Below the pieces are notes generated by a model. The model searched no databases and was not told where the DNA came from. It saw nothing but the letters and a program-made list of their open reading frames with translations. A program made the position numbers and the translations under genes. Positions 17,258-25,790 of a DNA stretch of 64,000 nucleotides are shown one piece after another. The stretch comes from Mumia sp. Pv4-285 (GTDB lineage Bacteria; Actinomycetota; Actinomycetes; Propionibacteriales; Nocardioidaceae): positions 3,224,001 through 3,288,000 of the forward strand of contig NZ_CP162023.1 in assembly GCF_041320275.1 (NCBI RefSeq), in the 5' to 3' direction. Each line of letters begins with the position of its first letter. Position 1 is the first letter of the stretch.

Positions 17258-17638
17258 GTGAGCCGTCGGCGCAGGTTTCCGAGCAACGCCTCGGCCACCA
17301 CACGTGCGCGGTACGCCAAACGTCGGCAACGACGACTCGAACGAGTCGACAACGACCTCACCACAACGCAGTGGACCGACCTCGTGATCGCGTGGGGTGG
17401 CTGCGCCTACTGCGGCGCAGCCACCACCGCCCTCCAGAAGGACTGCGTCCTGCCGATCTCACGCGGCGGCCGCTACACGCTGCCGAACGTGGTCCCAGCT
17501 TGTACGTCGTGCAACGCGAGCAAGCACAACAGCGAAGTCTCCGGGTGGCTGCGCCGCAAACGCCTCGACGAGAGCGCCTTCCTGCTCCGACATGCCGAGA
17601 TCCTGAAGACCCTCCGTGCAGCAGGCCCTCAGCAGTAG
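17258..17638 (+). CDS. HNH endonuclease-like protein, first histidine replaced
   Basis: 126 aa with a very basic N-terminus (SRRRRF, ARYAKRRQRR) and a zinc-type HNH fold: CAYCG, then CVLPISRGGRYTLPNVVPACTSCNASKHN. In active HNH nucleases the strand reads DHxxPxSxGG. Here the first histidine is C63 (KDCVLPISRGG), while N and the final H/N and both CxxC pairs are kept. The nuclease activity is therefore doubtful. The GTG start lies 47 bases after the previous stop. It ends 33 bases before a convergent response regulator. It could be a degraded nuclease or a DNA-binding derivative. Confidence 0.75.
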   Translation: MSRRRRFPSNASATTRARYAKRRQRRLERVDNDLTTTQWTDLVIAWGGCAYCGAATTALQKDCVLPISRGGRYTLPNVVPACTSCNASKHNSEVSGWLRRKRLDESAFLLRHAEILKTLRAAGPQQ

Positions 17639-17671
17639 CGGGGACGATTCGCGACACCTGCTAGCGACGAT

Positions 17672-18355
17672 TCAGCGCTCTCCGGCGAGGCCGGTCTCGT
17701 AGGCGAAGATGACCGCCTGAACGCGATCGCGGAGGCCAAGCTTGGTCAGGATGTGACCGATGTGCGTCTTGACCGTGGTTTCGGAGACGAACATGTGGGT
17801 GGCGATCTCGGAGTTCGTGAGCCCTTTGGCCAGGTGGAGCAGGGTCTCGCGCTCACGGGTTGTGAGCGCGTCGAGGCTGCTGCGAGCACGGGGGTCGATC
17901 ACCGCGGGGCGATCCAGGTAGGTCTCGATCATGCGCCGGGTGATCGAAGGCGCCAGCAGGGAATCTCCGCCGTGCACCGCCCTGATGCCGGCGACGAGGA
18001 ACTCAGGTTGCACGTCCTTGAGGAGGAATCCGCTCGCACCTGCACGCAACGCGTCGAACACGTACTCGTCCATGTCGAAAGTCGTGAGCATGACGACGCG
18101 GACCTCCTCCCCGCTCGCCGCCACGATGCGCTCGGTCGCGGTGATGCCATCGGTGCCCGGCATCCGTACGTCCATCAGCACGACGTCCGGTTTGACGGAC
18201 GCCGCGAGGTCGACCGCCTCGTCACCATCGGCTGCCTCTCCCACCACGGTGAGGTCGGGCTCGATCTCGAGGATGAGGCGGAAGCCGGTGCGCACGAGCG
18301 CCTGGTCGTCGACGACGAGCACGCCGATGGTCGCGGTGTCCTCGGCCGTCGTCAC
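17672..18355 (-). CDS. LuxR/NarL-family response regulator
   Basis: 227 aa response regulator. The receiver domain spans residues 1-125 with phosphoacceptor D62 in VVLMDVRMPG and conserved Thr and Lys (MLTTFD, FLLKDV). The C-terminal LuxR helix-turn-helix is LTTRERETLLHLAKGLTNSEIATHMFVSETTVKTHIGHILTKLGLRDRVQAV. The GTG start at 18355 overlaps the stop of the sensor kinase by four bases. It is the regulator of the two-component pair with the kinase at 18352. Confidence 0.95.
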   Translation of the reverse strand: MTTAEDTATIGVLVVDDQALVRTGFRLILEIEPDLTVVGEAADGDEAVDLAASVKPDVVLMDVRMPGTDGITATERIVAASGEEVRVVMLTTFDMDEYVFDALRAGASGFLLKDVQPEFLVAGIRAVHGGDSLLAPSITRRMIETYLDRPAVIDPRARSSLDALTTRERETLLHLAKGLTNSEIATHMFVSETTVKTHIGHILTKLGLRDRVQAVIFAYETGLAGER

Positions 18356-19497
18356 GCCGGCTCCAACGGCAGGGTCGCAAGCAGCTCGAAGCCGCCGTCG
18401 GGCAGCGGCCGGGCGACGAGCTCGCCGCCGTACACCGCTACGCGCTCCCGCATGCCCAGCAGACCGCTGCCCGCTTCAGCCACGGCGGCATGCGCCACCG
18501 TCGCTGGTTCTCCGTCGTCGCTGACGCACAGCCGCAGCGTGGTCTCGCCGTAGTCCATCCTCACCTGCGCTGCTCGCGGGTTGCGGGCGTGGCGCAACGC
18601 ATTGGTGAGCCCCTCCTGGACAAGCCGGTACGCCGTCAGGTCGAGCCCCGGCGCCAGTGACCGTGGCGTGCCGGAGATGGTGAGCTCGACCGGCAACCCG
18701 GCGGCACGGAACTTCTCGAGGAGCCTGTCGAGCTGATCGGTGCCGGGAGGTGGCTCGCGGTCGCCTGGTCTCCCGTCCTCGCGCAGCACGCCGACCATGC
18801 GGCGCATCTCTGCGAGGGCTTCACGCCCAACCGACTCGACGGTTTCGAGGGCACGTCGCTCGACCGCCTGATCGGGGGCCAGCCGGCGGCGTACGGCAGA
18901 GGCCTGGACCGTCATGACGCTCACGCTGTGCCCGATCACGTCGTGCAGCTCGCGGGCGATCCGTGTCCGCTCCACCGCGACCGCATGGGCCTCACGCTGC
19001 TCACGGGCGAGCCGGCGCTGGTCAGCGTTGAGCCGGACGCTGCGGACGAGCGCGCCGAGCAGCCAAGCGATGACGAACGGTGACATCCACACGCTGCTGC
19101 CGTACCAGTCTGCGAGGGAGTCGTTCATCGGATCGAACGCCGACCACGCGAGCCATCCCACAGGCGCGAGCGCCAACGCGATCCAGGAGCGCCTCCACTC
19201 GAGCCACCGCGCGCACGTGTACGTCGCGATCAAGGGCGCCAGTGCAACCGCGAATCCTTCGGGCGACCCGTACATCGCATGCTCGACGACGCAGGCCGCC
19301 GTCATCGCCACCAGACACGTCAGCGGGCGCCAGCGACGCATGACGAGGAGCAGCGCCAGCACGGCGTACAGCGCCGACTGTGCCCAGAGCGGACCCTGCC
19401 GGTGGGTCTCGCCGTAGCCCCACCATGCCTCTGCCTGCCCCTGCATGCCGACGGCGATCGCCAGAGCGATGTCGAAGGCCCACTGCTTGCGGGTCAC
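18352..19497 (-). CDS. Sensor histidine kinase (HisKA_3 type)
   Basis: 381 aa NarL-type sensor kinase with about four to five transmembrane helices in the first 140 residues (FDIALAIAVGMQ, SALYAVLALLLVM, CLVAMTAACVV, IALALAPVGWLAW, PFVIAWLLGALV). The phosphoacceptor is H185 in RELHDVIGHSVSVMT. The ATP-binding part has a VQEGLTNALRHARN N-box and a GSGLLGMRERV G-box. GTG 19497 is the start. The short extracytoplasmic loops suggest it senses a membrane signal. It is divergent from the membrane protein at 19682, a likely target or co-sensor. Confidence 0.93.
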   Translation of the reverse strand: MTRKQWAFDIALAIAVGMQGQAEAWWGYGETHRQGPLWAQSALYAVLALLLVMRRWRPLTCLVAMTAACVVEHAMYGSPEGFAVALAPLIATYTCARWLEWRRSWIALALAPVGWLAWSAFDPMNDSLADWYGSSVWMSPFVIAWLLGALVRSVRLNADQRRLAREQREAHAVAVERTRIARELHDVIGHSVSVMTVQASAVRRRLAPDQAVERRALETVESVGREALAEMRRMVGVLREDGRPGDREPPPGTDQLDRLLEKFRAAGLPVELTISGTPRSLAPGLDLTAYRLVQEGLTNALRHARNPRAAQVRMDYGETTLRLCVSDDGEPATVAHAAVAEAGSGLLGMRERVAVYGGELVARPLPDGGFELLATLPLEPA

Positions 19498-19531
19498 ACT
19501 CCGACGTTACGTCCAGAGCTGTCGCGGCGCG

Positions 19532-19547
19532 TCCTCCTTCCGGAGGA
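19532..19547. promoter_or_regulatory. Inverted repeat in kinase/membrane protein promoter gap
   Basis: TCCTCC-TTCC-GGAGGA, 35 bases upstream of the kinase start and 135 upstream of the membrane protein. It could be a response-regulator site or an operator. The symmetry alone supports it. Confidence 0.3.
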
Positions 19548-19681
19548 TTACGTTCTCCTCCTCGCGGTCGGCAGATCTCGCTCCCGCTGACGACGACATG
19601 GGCGTCCACGGCTCCCTAGCGTCGAAACCGGTCCGTCGGATCGGAGCCGGCGACCACGGCTCACCACTCTGGGGAGGAACC

Positions 19682-20317
19682 ATGAACACCATTCCACGCA
19701 CTGCGGGCCTCGGTCTGCTCGTCTTCCTTGCCGGCATCATCGTCTGGAGCTTCGCAGGCACGATGGGCGGCAACTTTCACGAGTCCGAGGTTCAAGCCTT
19801 CGTCGAAGGGCGGCACCGCAACCTCGACTTCGCCCTGTACACCGTCGGCGCCCTCACCTCGATGGGGTTGATCGTCTTCGGATGGGCTGTCCGCGACAGG
19901 GTCGACCGAGTCGGCGGGTGGGTGTGGGGCCTGTCCGTCGCCGGCGTGGCGACCGCGGTGTCCGGTCTGTGCGTGCTCGGCGGGTTCCAGGTCGCGATGG
20001 CCGAAGGTGGCGCACAGGCACAAGAGATCCCGCTGTCGGTTGCGTACACGATCGGCACCATCGGCCACCTCTTCGCGGGGCCGGCACCGGCGCTCTTCGT
20101 CGGCACCATCGCGCTGCTGCTGGCGGCGAAGGCAGAGATGCCCGGCTGGATGCGGGTGTTCACCGTGCTCGCCGGTGTCTGCGCCATCACCGCGGCGCTG
20201 TACTTCACCGCTGCCGTCTACCTGCTGTGGCTGCTGGTCTTCGGGATCTGGGTCGTGGCACACCGGCGGCCGAGCGCGCGCCGCAGCGGCGATCGGACGG
20301 CGGAGTCGCTGGTCTGA
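19682..20317 (+). CDS. Unrecognised integral membrane protein
   Basis: 211 aa with six predicted hydrophobic helices (LGLLVFLAGIIVWSFAG, FALYTVGALTSMGLIVFGWAV, WVWGLSVAGVATAVSGLCVLG, VAYTIGTIGHLFAG, ALFVGTIALLLAA, and VFTVLAGVCAITAALYFTAAVYLLWLLVFGIWVVAH, which is long enough for two). No catalytic motif is visible. GGGGAGGAACC precedes the ATG at 19682. It faces a sensor kinase/response regulator pair, so it may be regulated by it. It ends ahead of a strong hairpin. Confidence 0.78.
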   Translation: MNTIPRTAGLGLLVFLAGIIVWSFAGTMGGNFHESEVQAFVEGRHRNLDFALYTVGALTSMGLIVFGWAVRDRVDRVGGWVWGLSVAGVATAVSGLCVLGGFQVAMAEGGAQAQEIPLSVAYTIGTIGHLFAGPAPALFVGTIALLLAAKAEMPGWMRVFTVLAGVCAITAALYFTAAVYLLWLLVFGIWVVAHRRPSARRSGDRTAESLV

Positions 20318-20442
20318 TCTGAGGCGACCTCGTGCGGTACGGCGTCTCTCCACGACCCTCCTGCCGTTGAGGGCAAGGATCCGCGAGCGCTTGTGGTCGA
20401 CTCAGCGAGAGCGTGTTCCGCGTCGACACGAGGACCGACCAT

Positions 20443-20485
20443 CGACGGGAGATCCGATCCATACGATGGGTCGGATCTCCCGTCG
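20443..20485. terminator. Bidirectional terminator hairpin
   Basis: 15 bp perfect arms (20443-20457 and 20471-20485, CGACGGGAGATCCGA and its complement) with a 13-base loop that can extend the stem. It lies in the 193 bp gap between the convergent membrane protein and ABC permease genes; nothing else was seen in that gap. Confidence 0.75.
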
Positions 20486-20510
20486 TGGCGATCGACGTGC
20501 GGCAGGCGAC

Positions 20511-21377
20511 TCAGGCGACGTCGCGGCGTCGTACGAGGACGAGCACCAGGACCACGAGCCCGACGCAGTACGCCGTCACCGTCACCAGCGCCTGCCCGCC
20601 CGAGAGCACGTCGAGAATCCCGGGAGTCTCGTTCGGGTTGGCCGAGACGTCGATGAGCGCGCCGACGAGCGAGCCGCCCGCCGTCCCCGGGAGGACCTCG
20701 GTCACCGCCTCGACGGGTCCGAGCAGCGCGCCGACCCCGCGGAGGAGGTTCTCGATGACCAGGGCCCAGACCAGTCCGAGGCCGACCGCAAGGGCCGGAC
20801 CGCGCGCTACGGTCCCGAGGGCGTAGCCGAGCAACACCCACATCTCGAGCACGAGGAAGCCGCCGGCGAACGACTCGAGCAGCGAGCCGACCGATGGCCA
20901 CGTAACGGTCTGCGACTCCACCCCAGCGACGAGCAGCGAGACGCCGGTGAACAGCACCAGGGTCAACGCAAGGATGCCGACGACGGCAACCGTGAGAGCC
21001 ACGAGCGAGCCGCCCACCGCAACGGGGCGGGACGGACCCTGGGTGAAGACCGTCTTCCATGTGCCCCAGCCGTAGCCGTTGCCGGCCACGATCGCCCCGA
21101 GCACCAGTGCCAGCGCACCGCCGAACATCGGCAGCCCCTGGACGAGCACCGTCGGGAGCGCAGCCGGCAGCATCTCGACGAGCAGCTGTGTCCGGGTGTC
21201 GCCGTCGCCGGCGAAGCTGAGGTCGCCTGTCCGGTAGGACAGGTAGGGGAACAGGTAGCCGAACACCAGGGCCAGCGCGACCCACACGGTCAACGTCACC
21301 CACACGGCCGGCCACTTGCGGAGGCGGAGCAGCTCCGCCCGCGTGCTGCGCGTCGTACTGTCGATCACGGTGGTCAT
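20511..21377 (-). CDS. ABC-2 type transporter permease
   Basis: 288 aa membrane protein with about six helices (LTVWVALALVFGYLF, LALVLGAIVAGNGYGWGTWK, LVALTVAVVGILALTLVLFTGVSLLVAG, GFLVLEMWVLLGYALG, LAVGLGLVWALVIENLL, ALVTVTAYCVGLVVLVLVLV). The NGYGWGTWKTVF loop is typical of ABC-2 permeases fused to nothing. It starts with GTG or ATG overlapping the ATPase stop (ATGA at 21374-21377). It forms an efflux or lipid/antibiotic exporter with the ATPase at 21374. The substrate is unknown. Confidence 0.9.
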   Translation of the reverse strand: MTTVIDSTTRSTRAELLRLRKWPAVWVTLTVWVALALVFGYLFPYLSYRTGDLSFAGDGDTRTQLLVEMLPAALPTVLVQGLPMFGGALALVLGAIVAGNGYGWGTWKTVFTQGPSRPVAVGGSLVALTVAVVGILALTLVLFTGVSLLVAGVESQTVTWPSVGSLLESFAGGFLVLEMWVLLGYALGTVARGPALAVGLGLVWALVIENLLRGVGALLGPVEAVTEVLPGTAGGSLVGALIDVSANPNETPGILDVLSGGQALVTVTAYCVGLVVLVLVLVRRRDVA

Positions 21378-22303
21378 GACACCCTCTCTTCCGTCTGCAC
21401 TGCCGTCGTCGCCGTTGTGGTGGTCATCTCGAAGAAGACCTCTTCGAGGGTGCGCTCAGCCGGGGACACCTCGTGGACGTCGACACCGGCCGCCACCAGA
21501 TCCCGTACGAGTGCAGGCGCGGCCGACGCCGGCAGCCCGACCTCGAGCCCGCGCGGCGTACGGCGTACGGCGTCCTCCCCCGCGACCCGCATCGCGACCG
21601 CGATCGCCGCGTCCTCCGGGGTCGCGTGCACCCGGAGTGTGGCGTCGCCGCGCAGCTCGTCGACCCGAGCCTCGCGCAGCAGCCGACCTCCGTTGATGAC
21701 ACCGACGCGGTCGCAGATCTCCTGGACCTCGGCTAGCAGGTGGCTCGAGAGCAGCACGGTCTGCCCGCCGCGCGCGAGCGACACCACGAGGGCACGCATG
21801 TCGGCCATGCCTGCGGGGTCGAGCCCGTTCGTCGGCTCGTCGAGCACGATCAGCTCCGGGTCGCCCATGAGCGCGGAGGCCACACCGAGCCGCTGCTTCA
21901 TACCGAGTGAGTACGCCTTGAACTTGTCGTCCGCACGGTCCGCGAGGTCGACGCGGGCCAGTGCGGCAGCGACCGCGTCGTCGCCCAGGCCGCGGTAGCG
22001 GGCCATCGTCCGCAGGTTGTCGCGCCCGGACAGGTACGGGAAGAACCCGGGCCCCTCTACGAGTGCCCCCACCCGAGCGATTGTGTCGGGGCGACCGGCA
22101 GGCCGTCCCAAGACGCTCGCCGTACCGGCCGTGGGCAGGATCAGTCCGAGCATCATCCGCAGGGTCGTCGTCTTGCCGGCCCCGTTCGGGCCGAGGAATC
22201 CGTAGACCTCGCCCCGCCGTACGGTCATGCTGACCGAGTCCACGGCGAGTCGGTCGCCGTACCTCTTGGTCAGCCCGTCTGTCAGTACCACCAGATCGTC
22301 CAT
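21374..22303 (-). CDS. ABC transporter ATP-binding protein
   Basis: 309 aa ATPase of the drug/lipid exporter class. Walker A GPNGAGKTTTLRMMLG near 40, signature YSLGMKQRLGVASALMGDPELIVLDEPTNGLDP near 135-160, H-loop SSHLL near 190, and a C-terminal extension of about 90 residues typical of exporters. ATG 22303 (MDDLVVLTDGL) is chosen over an upstream ATG. Together with the permease it forms a complete ABC-2 pump. It is divergent from a two-component system and probably under its control. Confidence 0.95.
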   Translation of the reverse strand: MDDLVVLTDGLTKRYGDRLAVDSVSMTVRRGEVYGFLGPNGAGKTTTLRMMLGLILPTAGTASVLGRPAGRPDTIARVGALVEGPGFFPYLSGRDNLRTMARYRGLGDDAVAAALARVDLADRADDKFKAYSLGMKQRLGVASALMGDPELIVLDEPTNGLDPAGMADMRALVVSLARGGQTVLLSSHLLAEVQEICDRVGVINGGRLLREARVDELRGDATLRVHATPEDAAIAVAMRVAGEDAVRRTPRGLEVGLPASAAPALVRDLVAAGVDVHEVSPAERTLEEVFFEMTTTTATTAVQTEERVS

Positions 22304-22350
22304 GTCCCCACGGTCGTCGCCGCGGCGCCGCAAAGCGTCCGTCGTGTCGC

Positions 22351-22386
22351 GGCTCCTCCGTACGCGGATCTGCGTACGGCGGAGCC
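22351..22386. promoter_or_regulatory. Near-perfect 15 bp inverted repeat in ABC/two-component promoter gap
   Basis: Arms 22351-22365 (GGCTCCTCCGTACGC) and 22372-22386 match with one mismatch around a GGATCT loop. It sits midway in the 130 bp gap between the ABC ATPase (starts 22303) and the sensor kinase (starts 22434). It is a good candidate for the binding site of the adjacent response regulator, or for a leader hairpin of the kinase transcript. Confidence 0.5.
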
Positions 22387-22433
22387 TCGCGTGGTCGTAC
22401 GCCGCAGGGCTCGGCGCGGTCTATCCTCGGCCC

Positions 22434-23543
22434 GTGAGCGACCGGCGAATCGACGTGGTCCACGCTCCCGGCTGGTGGCCGTGGACCGTGGTGATCGTCG
22501 TGCTGCTCGGCACCGTCGCGTCCAACCGGGAGGTGGGTTCCGGCCACGGCGAGGTCATCGGTGCCAGCCTCACCGCCGTGCTCGCCGTCCTTCCCGCCAT
22601 CCTCCCGTGGCGGGCGGAGGTCGCGCTCGCAGCCAGCGGACTCTGCACCGCCGTCTACTTCGGGGCAGGCTTCGCGGACGGACCGATCTTCCTGGCGCTC
22701 CCGACCGTGACATTCGTGCTCGCGATGCGCGCCACCTCGTACCGGTGGGTGCCGTGGGCTGTCGGTGCCGCCCTCGTCGCAGCCGCCTCGCTCGTGATCC
22801 GGATGCTGGCCACCGACGGACCGCGGACGCAGGAGGTGTGGCAGGCCATCGGGTTGCTCGCCGTGGTCGCCGCGGCCGGTGCCGTCGCCACCGCCGTGAG
22901 CCAGCTGCAGTCCTCGCGCGCCGACCGTAGCGCCCGCGCGGCGACCGAGGAGCAGCTGCGGATGGCGCAGGACCTGCACGACGGTGTCGGCCATGGCCTC
23001 GCCGTGATCGCGATGCAGGCCGGCGTCGCACTGCACGTTCTCGATCGCGATCCGGCGAAGGCACGCGAGAGCGTCGAGGCGATCCGCGTGACGAGCCGCG
23101 AGTCGCTCGACGCGCTGCGTGCCGAGCTCGGGCGGATGTCGGGCGCCGATGCCGTACGCCGCCCTGCACGGGGACTCGACGATCTCGACGCGCTGCTCGA
23201 CCGGGTACGCGCCGGCGGGCTGGACGTCGTACGAACAGGCGACGTGGGCGACGCCGACGACCGCCTCGGTGAGGTCGTCTACGCGGTCGTGCAGGAGGCC
23301 TTGACGAACGTCCTCCGGCACGCGGGCGCGACCCGGGCGGTGGTCGCCCTCACGCGCAGCGACCCCGTGCTCGACGTGACGGTGAGCGACGACGGACGCG
23401 GTGGCCCGACCTCCGGCCAGGATGAGGGCATGGGCATCACAGGCATGCGCGCACGGGTCCGTGAAGTCGGTGGCACGCTCGTGGTGGGTCCCGCCGAGGG
23501 TGCAGGATTCCGCGTCCATGCCTCGCTGCCGGAGGAACCGTGA
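22434..23543 (+). CDS. Sensor histidine kinase (HisKA_3 type)
   Basis: 369 aa sensor kinase. Several membrane helices occupy residues 10-155 (WPWTVVIVVLLGTV, VIGASLTAVLAVLPAILPW, VALAASGLCTAVYFGAG, FLALPTVTFVLAM, WAVGAALVAAASLVIRML, GLLAVVAAAGAVATAVS). The phosphoacceptor is H182 in AQDLHDGVGHGLAVIAMQAG. ATP-binding boxes are VQEALTNVLRHAGATRA and MGITGMRARV. GTG 22434 is the start. Its stop overlaps the response regulator start (GTGA). The pairing with an adjacent ABC exporter suggests sensing of a membrane-active compound. Confidence 0.93.
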   Translation: MSDRRIDVVHAPGWWPWTVVIVVLLGTVASNREVGSGHGEVIGASLTAVLAVLPAILPWRAEVALAASGLCTAVYFGAGFADGPIFLALPTVTFVLAMRATSYRWVPWAVGAALVAAASLVIRMLATDGPRTQEVWQAIGLLAVVAAAGAVATAVSQLQSSRADRSARAATEEQLRMAQDLHDGVGHGLAVIAMQAGVALHVLDRDPAKARESVEAIRVTSRESLDALRAELGRMSGADAVRRPARGLDDLDALLDRVRAGGLDVVRTGDVGDADDRLGEVVYAVVQEALTNVLRHAGATRAVVALTRSDPVLDVTVSDDGRGGPTSGQDEGMGITGMRARVREVGGTLVVGPAEGAGFRVHASLPEEP

Positions 23544-24196
23544 TCAGGGTCGGGCTTGTCGACGACCAGCCGCTCGTCCGGATGGGGCTCGCGACGCTGA
23601 TCGCCACCGAGGACGGGCTCGAGCTGGTCGGCGAGGCAGCGGACGGACGCGAGGGGCTCGCACTGATCCGCCGGACGACCCCCGACGTGGTGCTGTGCGA
23701 CATCCGGATGCCCGTGCTGGACGGGCTCGCGCTGCTCGCCGAGGTGAACGGTGACGCCGCGCTGGACGGCGTACGGATCGTGATGCTGACGACCTTCGAG
23801 CTCGACGAGTACGTCTTCGAGGCGTTACGACACGGGGCCAGTGGCTTCTTGCTCAAAGACGCAGAGCCGACGGCGCTGCTCGACGGCATCCGCGTCGTGG
23901 CCGCGGGCGGGTCGCTGCTCGCCCCGTCGGTGACGCGCACCGTGATCGAGCGATTCAGCGGCTCGTCCGCCACGGCCCGCCCGCACCCGCGGCTGGAGGA
24001 CCTCACCGAGAGGGAGCGCGAGATCCTCGGATGGGTCGCAACCGGCCGCTCTAACCAGGAGATTGCCGACGCGCTCGTGGTCAGCCCCGAAACGGTGCGC
24101 ACTCACGTCAGCCGCGCGATGGTCAAGCTCCATGCGCGCGACCGGGCACAGCTCGTGGTGTTCGCCATCGAGTCCGGCCTCCGAGCTGACCGATAG
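23540..24196 (+). CDS. LuxR/NarL-family response regulator
   Basis: 218 aa regulator with a receiver domain (phosphoacceptor D54 in VVLCDIRMPV, switch residues in IVMLTTFELDEYVFEALRHGASGFLLKDAEP) and a LuxR helix-turn-helix (LTEREREILGWVATGRSNQEIADALVVSPETVRTHVSRAMVKLHARDRAQLVV). GTG 23540 overlaps the kinase stop. It probably activates the divergent ABC-2 exporter genes when its kinase is on. Confidence 0.95.
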   Translation: MIRVGLVDDQPLVRMGLATLIATEDGLELVGEAADGREGLALIRRTTPDVVLCDIRMPVLDGLALLAEVNGDAALDGVRIVMLTTFELDEYVFEALRHGASGFLLKDAEPTALLDGIRVVAAGGSLLAPSVTRTVIERFSGSSATARPHPRLEDLTEREREILGWVATGRSNQEIADALVVSPETVRTHVSRAMVKLHARDRAQLVVFAIESGLRADR

Positions 24197-24249
24197 CCAC
24201 CGCATGGGCGAGCCGCGCTGAGGCGCAACTTGACGACCGGTCCTGATCA

Positions 24250-25215
24250 TCAGCCCTCGGGCACCTCGAGCACGATCTTGCCGCGGCTGTCGCCCGCGGC
24301 GAGCCGGGCCAAGGCTGCCTTCGCGTCGTGCAGTGGATACACGCTGTCGATCCGCGGCGTGAAGGCGCCCTGGCGGATCAGGGCACTGACTGATTCAAGC
24401 TCCGCCCGCGACTGCGGCACCACCAGCACGCCGACCCGCTTGCCATGGACCCTCCCGACCAAAGGGCCGAGGGACGCCGTACCCAGCAAGATCCTGGCTC
24501 TCCCGCCGAGCATCGCGTACCGCCCGCCAGGACGCAGAGCGTGGTGCACACGGAACGGCGAGCGTTCAGCGACGAGATCCACGATCAGGTCGTAGCGCCC
24601 GCGCTCGTCGGCCCAGTCGTCCTTGGCGAAGTCGATGGTGTGGTCCGCCCCGATCTCGTTCAGGAAGTCGGCCTTGTCGCCTCGGTCGACCGCGGTCACC
24701 TCGGCACCGGCGTGCTTCGCAAGACCGACAACGAAGACTCCACCGGCACCACCGGCGCCGTTGACCAGCACGGCGTCTCCGGGTCGGACACCGGCCGTTG
24801 CCCTCCGCGCGATGCCTCCAGCCTGCGGGATCGCCGCCGCTTCGACGAACGAGAGTCCGTCGGGCTTGCGGGCCAACAGCTTGGGCCGCGTGGCAACGAG
24901 CTCCGCCATCCCGCCGCGATACCCGGCGAGCTCGCCGTACAGCTGGTCACCCCAGGCGTACTCCGTGACCCGACGACCGACGGCCGCGACCACGCCGGCG
25001 ACGTCGGAGCCGGGCACGGGGTTCCGCGGACGGCGCAGCCCGTTGGTCCACCGCGCGTACGCGGGTCGGCCCGCCAGGTTCTCCCGGTCCGAGCCGTTCA
25101 GCGAGACTGCTCGGACGCGGAGAAGAATCTCGTCATCGGCCGGCACGGGGTCGGGGAGCTCGCCCCACCGTACGACGTCCGCGCTGCCGTACCTGTCCTG
25201 GATGACGGCTTGCAT
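24250..25215 (-). CDS. NAD(P)-dependent quinone-oxidoreductase-like dehydrogenase (MDR family, zinc-free)
   Basis: 321 aa medium-chain dehydrogenase/reductase. The N-terminal GroES-like domain has NGSDRENLAGRPAYA where zinc enzymes have cysteine, so no catalytic zinc. The cofactor motif is VLVNGAGGAGGVFVVGLAKH near 145-165, and the substrate end VYPLHDAKAALARLAAGDSRGKIVLEV is standard. It reduces a quinone or enone with NADPH. ATG 25215 follows GGCAGGGG. It is convergent with the response regulator gene 53 bases away and divergent from the HIT gene across 115 bp. Confidence 0.88.
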   Translation of the reverse strand: MQAVIQDRYGSADVVRWGELPDPVPADDEILLRVRAVSLNGSDRENLAGRPAYARWTNGLRRPRNPVPGSDVAGVVAAVGRRVTEYAWGDQLYGELAGYRGGMAELVATRPKLLARKPDGLSFVEAAAIPQAGGIARRATAGVRPGDAVLVNGAGGAGGVFVVGLAKHAGAEVTAVDRGDKADFLNEIGADHTIDFAKDDWADERGRYDLIVDLVAERSPFRVHHALRPGGRYAMLGGRARILLGTASLGPLVGRVHGKRVGVLVVPQSRAELESVSALIRQGAFTPRIDSVYPLHDAKAALARLAAGDSRGKIVLEVPEG

Positions 25216-25330
25216 AGAGACCCCTGCCTGCGGCACTCGAGCTGTCCACCATGCTATCCGCGTCGGGCAGATCATCGGTCGAGCGCAGTAATACGTGGCA
25301 CGCATCCGACTCGCCTGAAACGATCGCGCC

Positions 25331-25783
25331 ATGACTCAGGCGCCGGAGGCCGTGCGGGACGGGTGCATCTTCTGCGCCATCGTGGCGCAGCGGGCGGAAG
25401 CCAGCATGGTCTATGAAGACGACATCACCGTGGTGTTCATGGACATCAACCCAGCGACACCCGGACACCTTCTCGTCGTGCCCCGCAGACATGCAGTAGG
25501 CCTGGAGGACCTCGACGGAGAGACGAGCGTTCACGTGTGGTCGGTCGGCCACCAGATGGCACGAGCCGTGCGGCGCTCGGGCTTGCGCTGCGACGGGATC
25601 AACCTCTTCGTCGCCGATGGCACGGTCGCGTTCCAGGAGGTGCTCCATTTCCACTTGCACGTCATCCCCCGCTTCGCAGGGGATGGCTTCGTGATCCAGG
25701 CTGACTGGAAGGCCCGCGACCGACTGCTCCTGGACGCCGACGCCGAAGCGCTCAGAGGCGCCCTCCTTCGGGGAACCGACTGA
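25331..25783 (+). CDS. HIT family nucleotide hydrolase
   Basis: 150 aa Fhit/HinT-like protein. The zinc-type N-terminal CIFC (residues 13-16) occurs in some HIT proteins, and the catalytic HxHxH pattern is LHFHLHVIPRF near residues 104-110. It hydrolyses nucleoside phosphoramidates or dinucleoside polyphosphates. GDSETS-like strands and the PATPGHLLVVPRRH motif (residues 41-54) complete the fold. It ends seven bases before the convergent TetR gene. Monocistronic. Confidence 0.92.
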   Translation: MTQAPEAVRDGCIFCAIVAQRAEASMVYEDDITVVFMDINPATPGHLLVVPRRHAVGLEDLDGETSVHVWSVGHQMARAVRRSGLRCDGINLFVADGTVAFQEVLHFHLHVIPRFAGDGFVIQADWKARDRLLLDADAEALRGALLRGTD

Positions 25784-25790
25784 CCAGTCG

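Noticed and set aside
17642-17671. Direct repeat GACGATTC between the HNH gene and response regulator as an att site
   Set aside because: Eight bases in 30, with no integrase nearby and convergent genes. It is more likely chance.
20007-21998. A 663-codon plus-strand open frame across the ABC-2 permease and ATPase genes
   Set aside because: It is antisense to two well-supported genes. The composition is Arg/Ser/Pro-rich, as expected for high-GC shadows, and it has no motif.
21456-23519. A 687-codon minus-strand open frame over the sensor kinase and ABC ATPase
   Set aside because: It shadows the GTG-started kinase and shares no motif with any family; the kinase and ABC genes have full domain sets.
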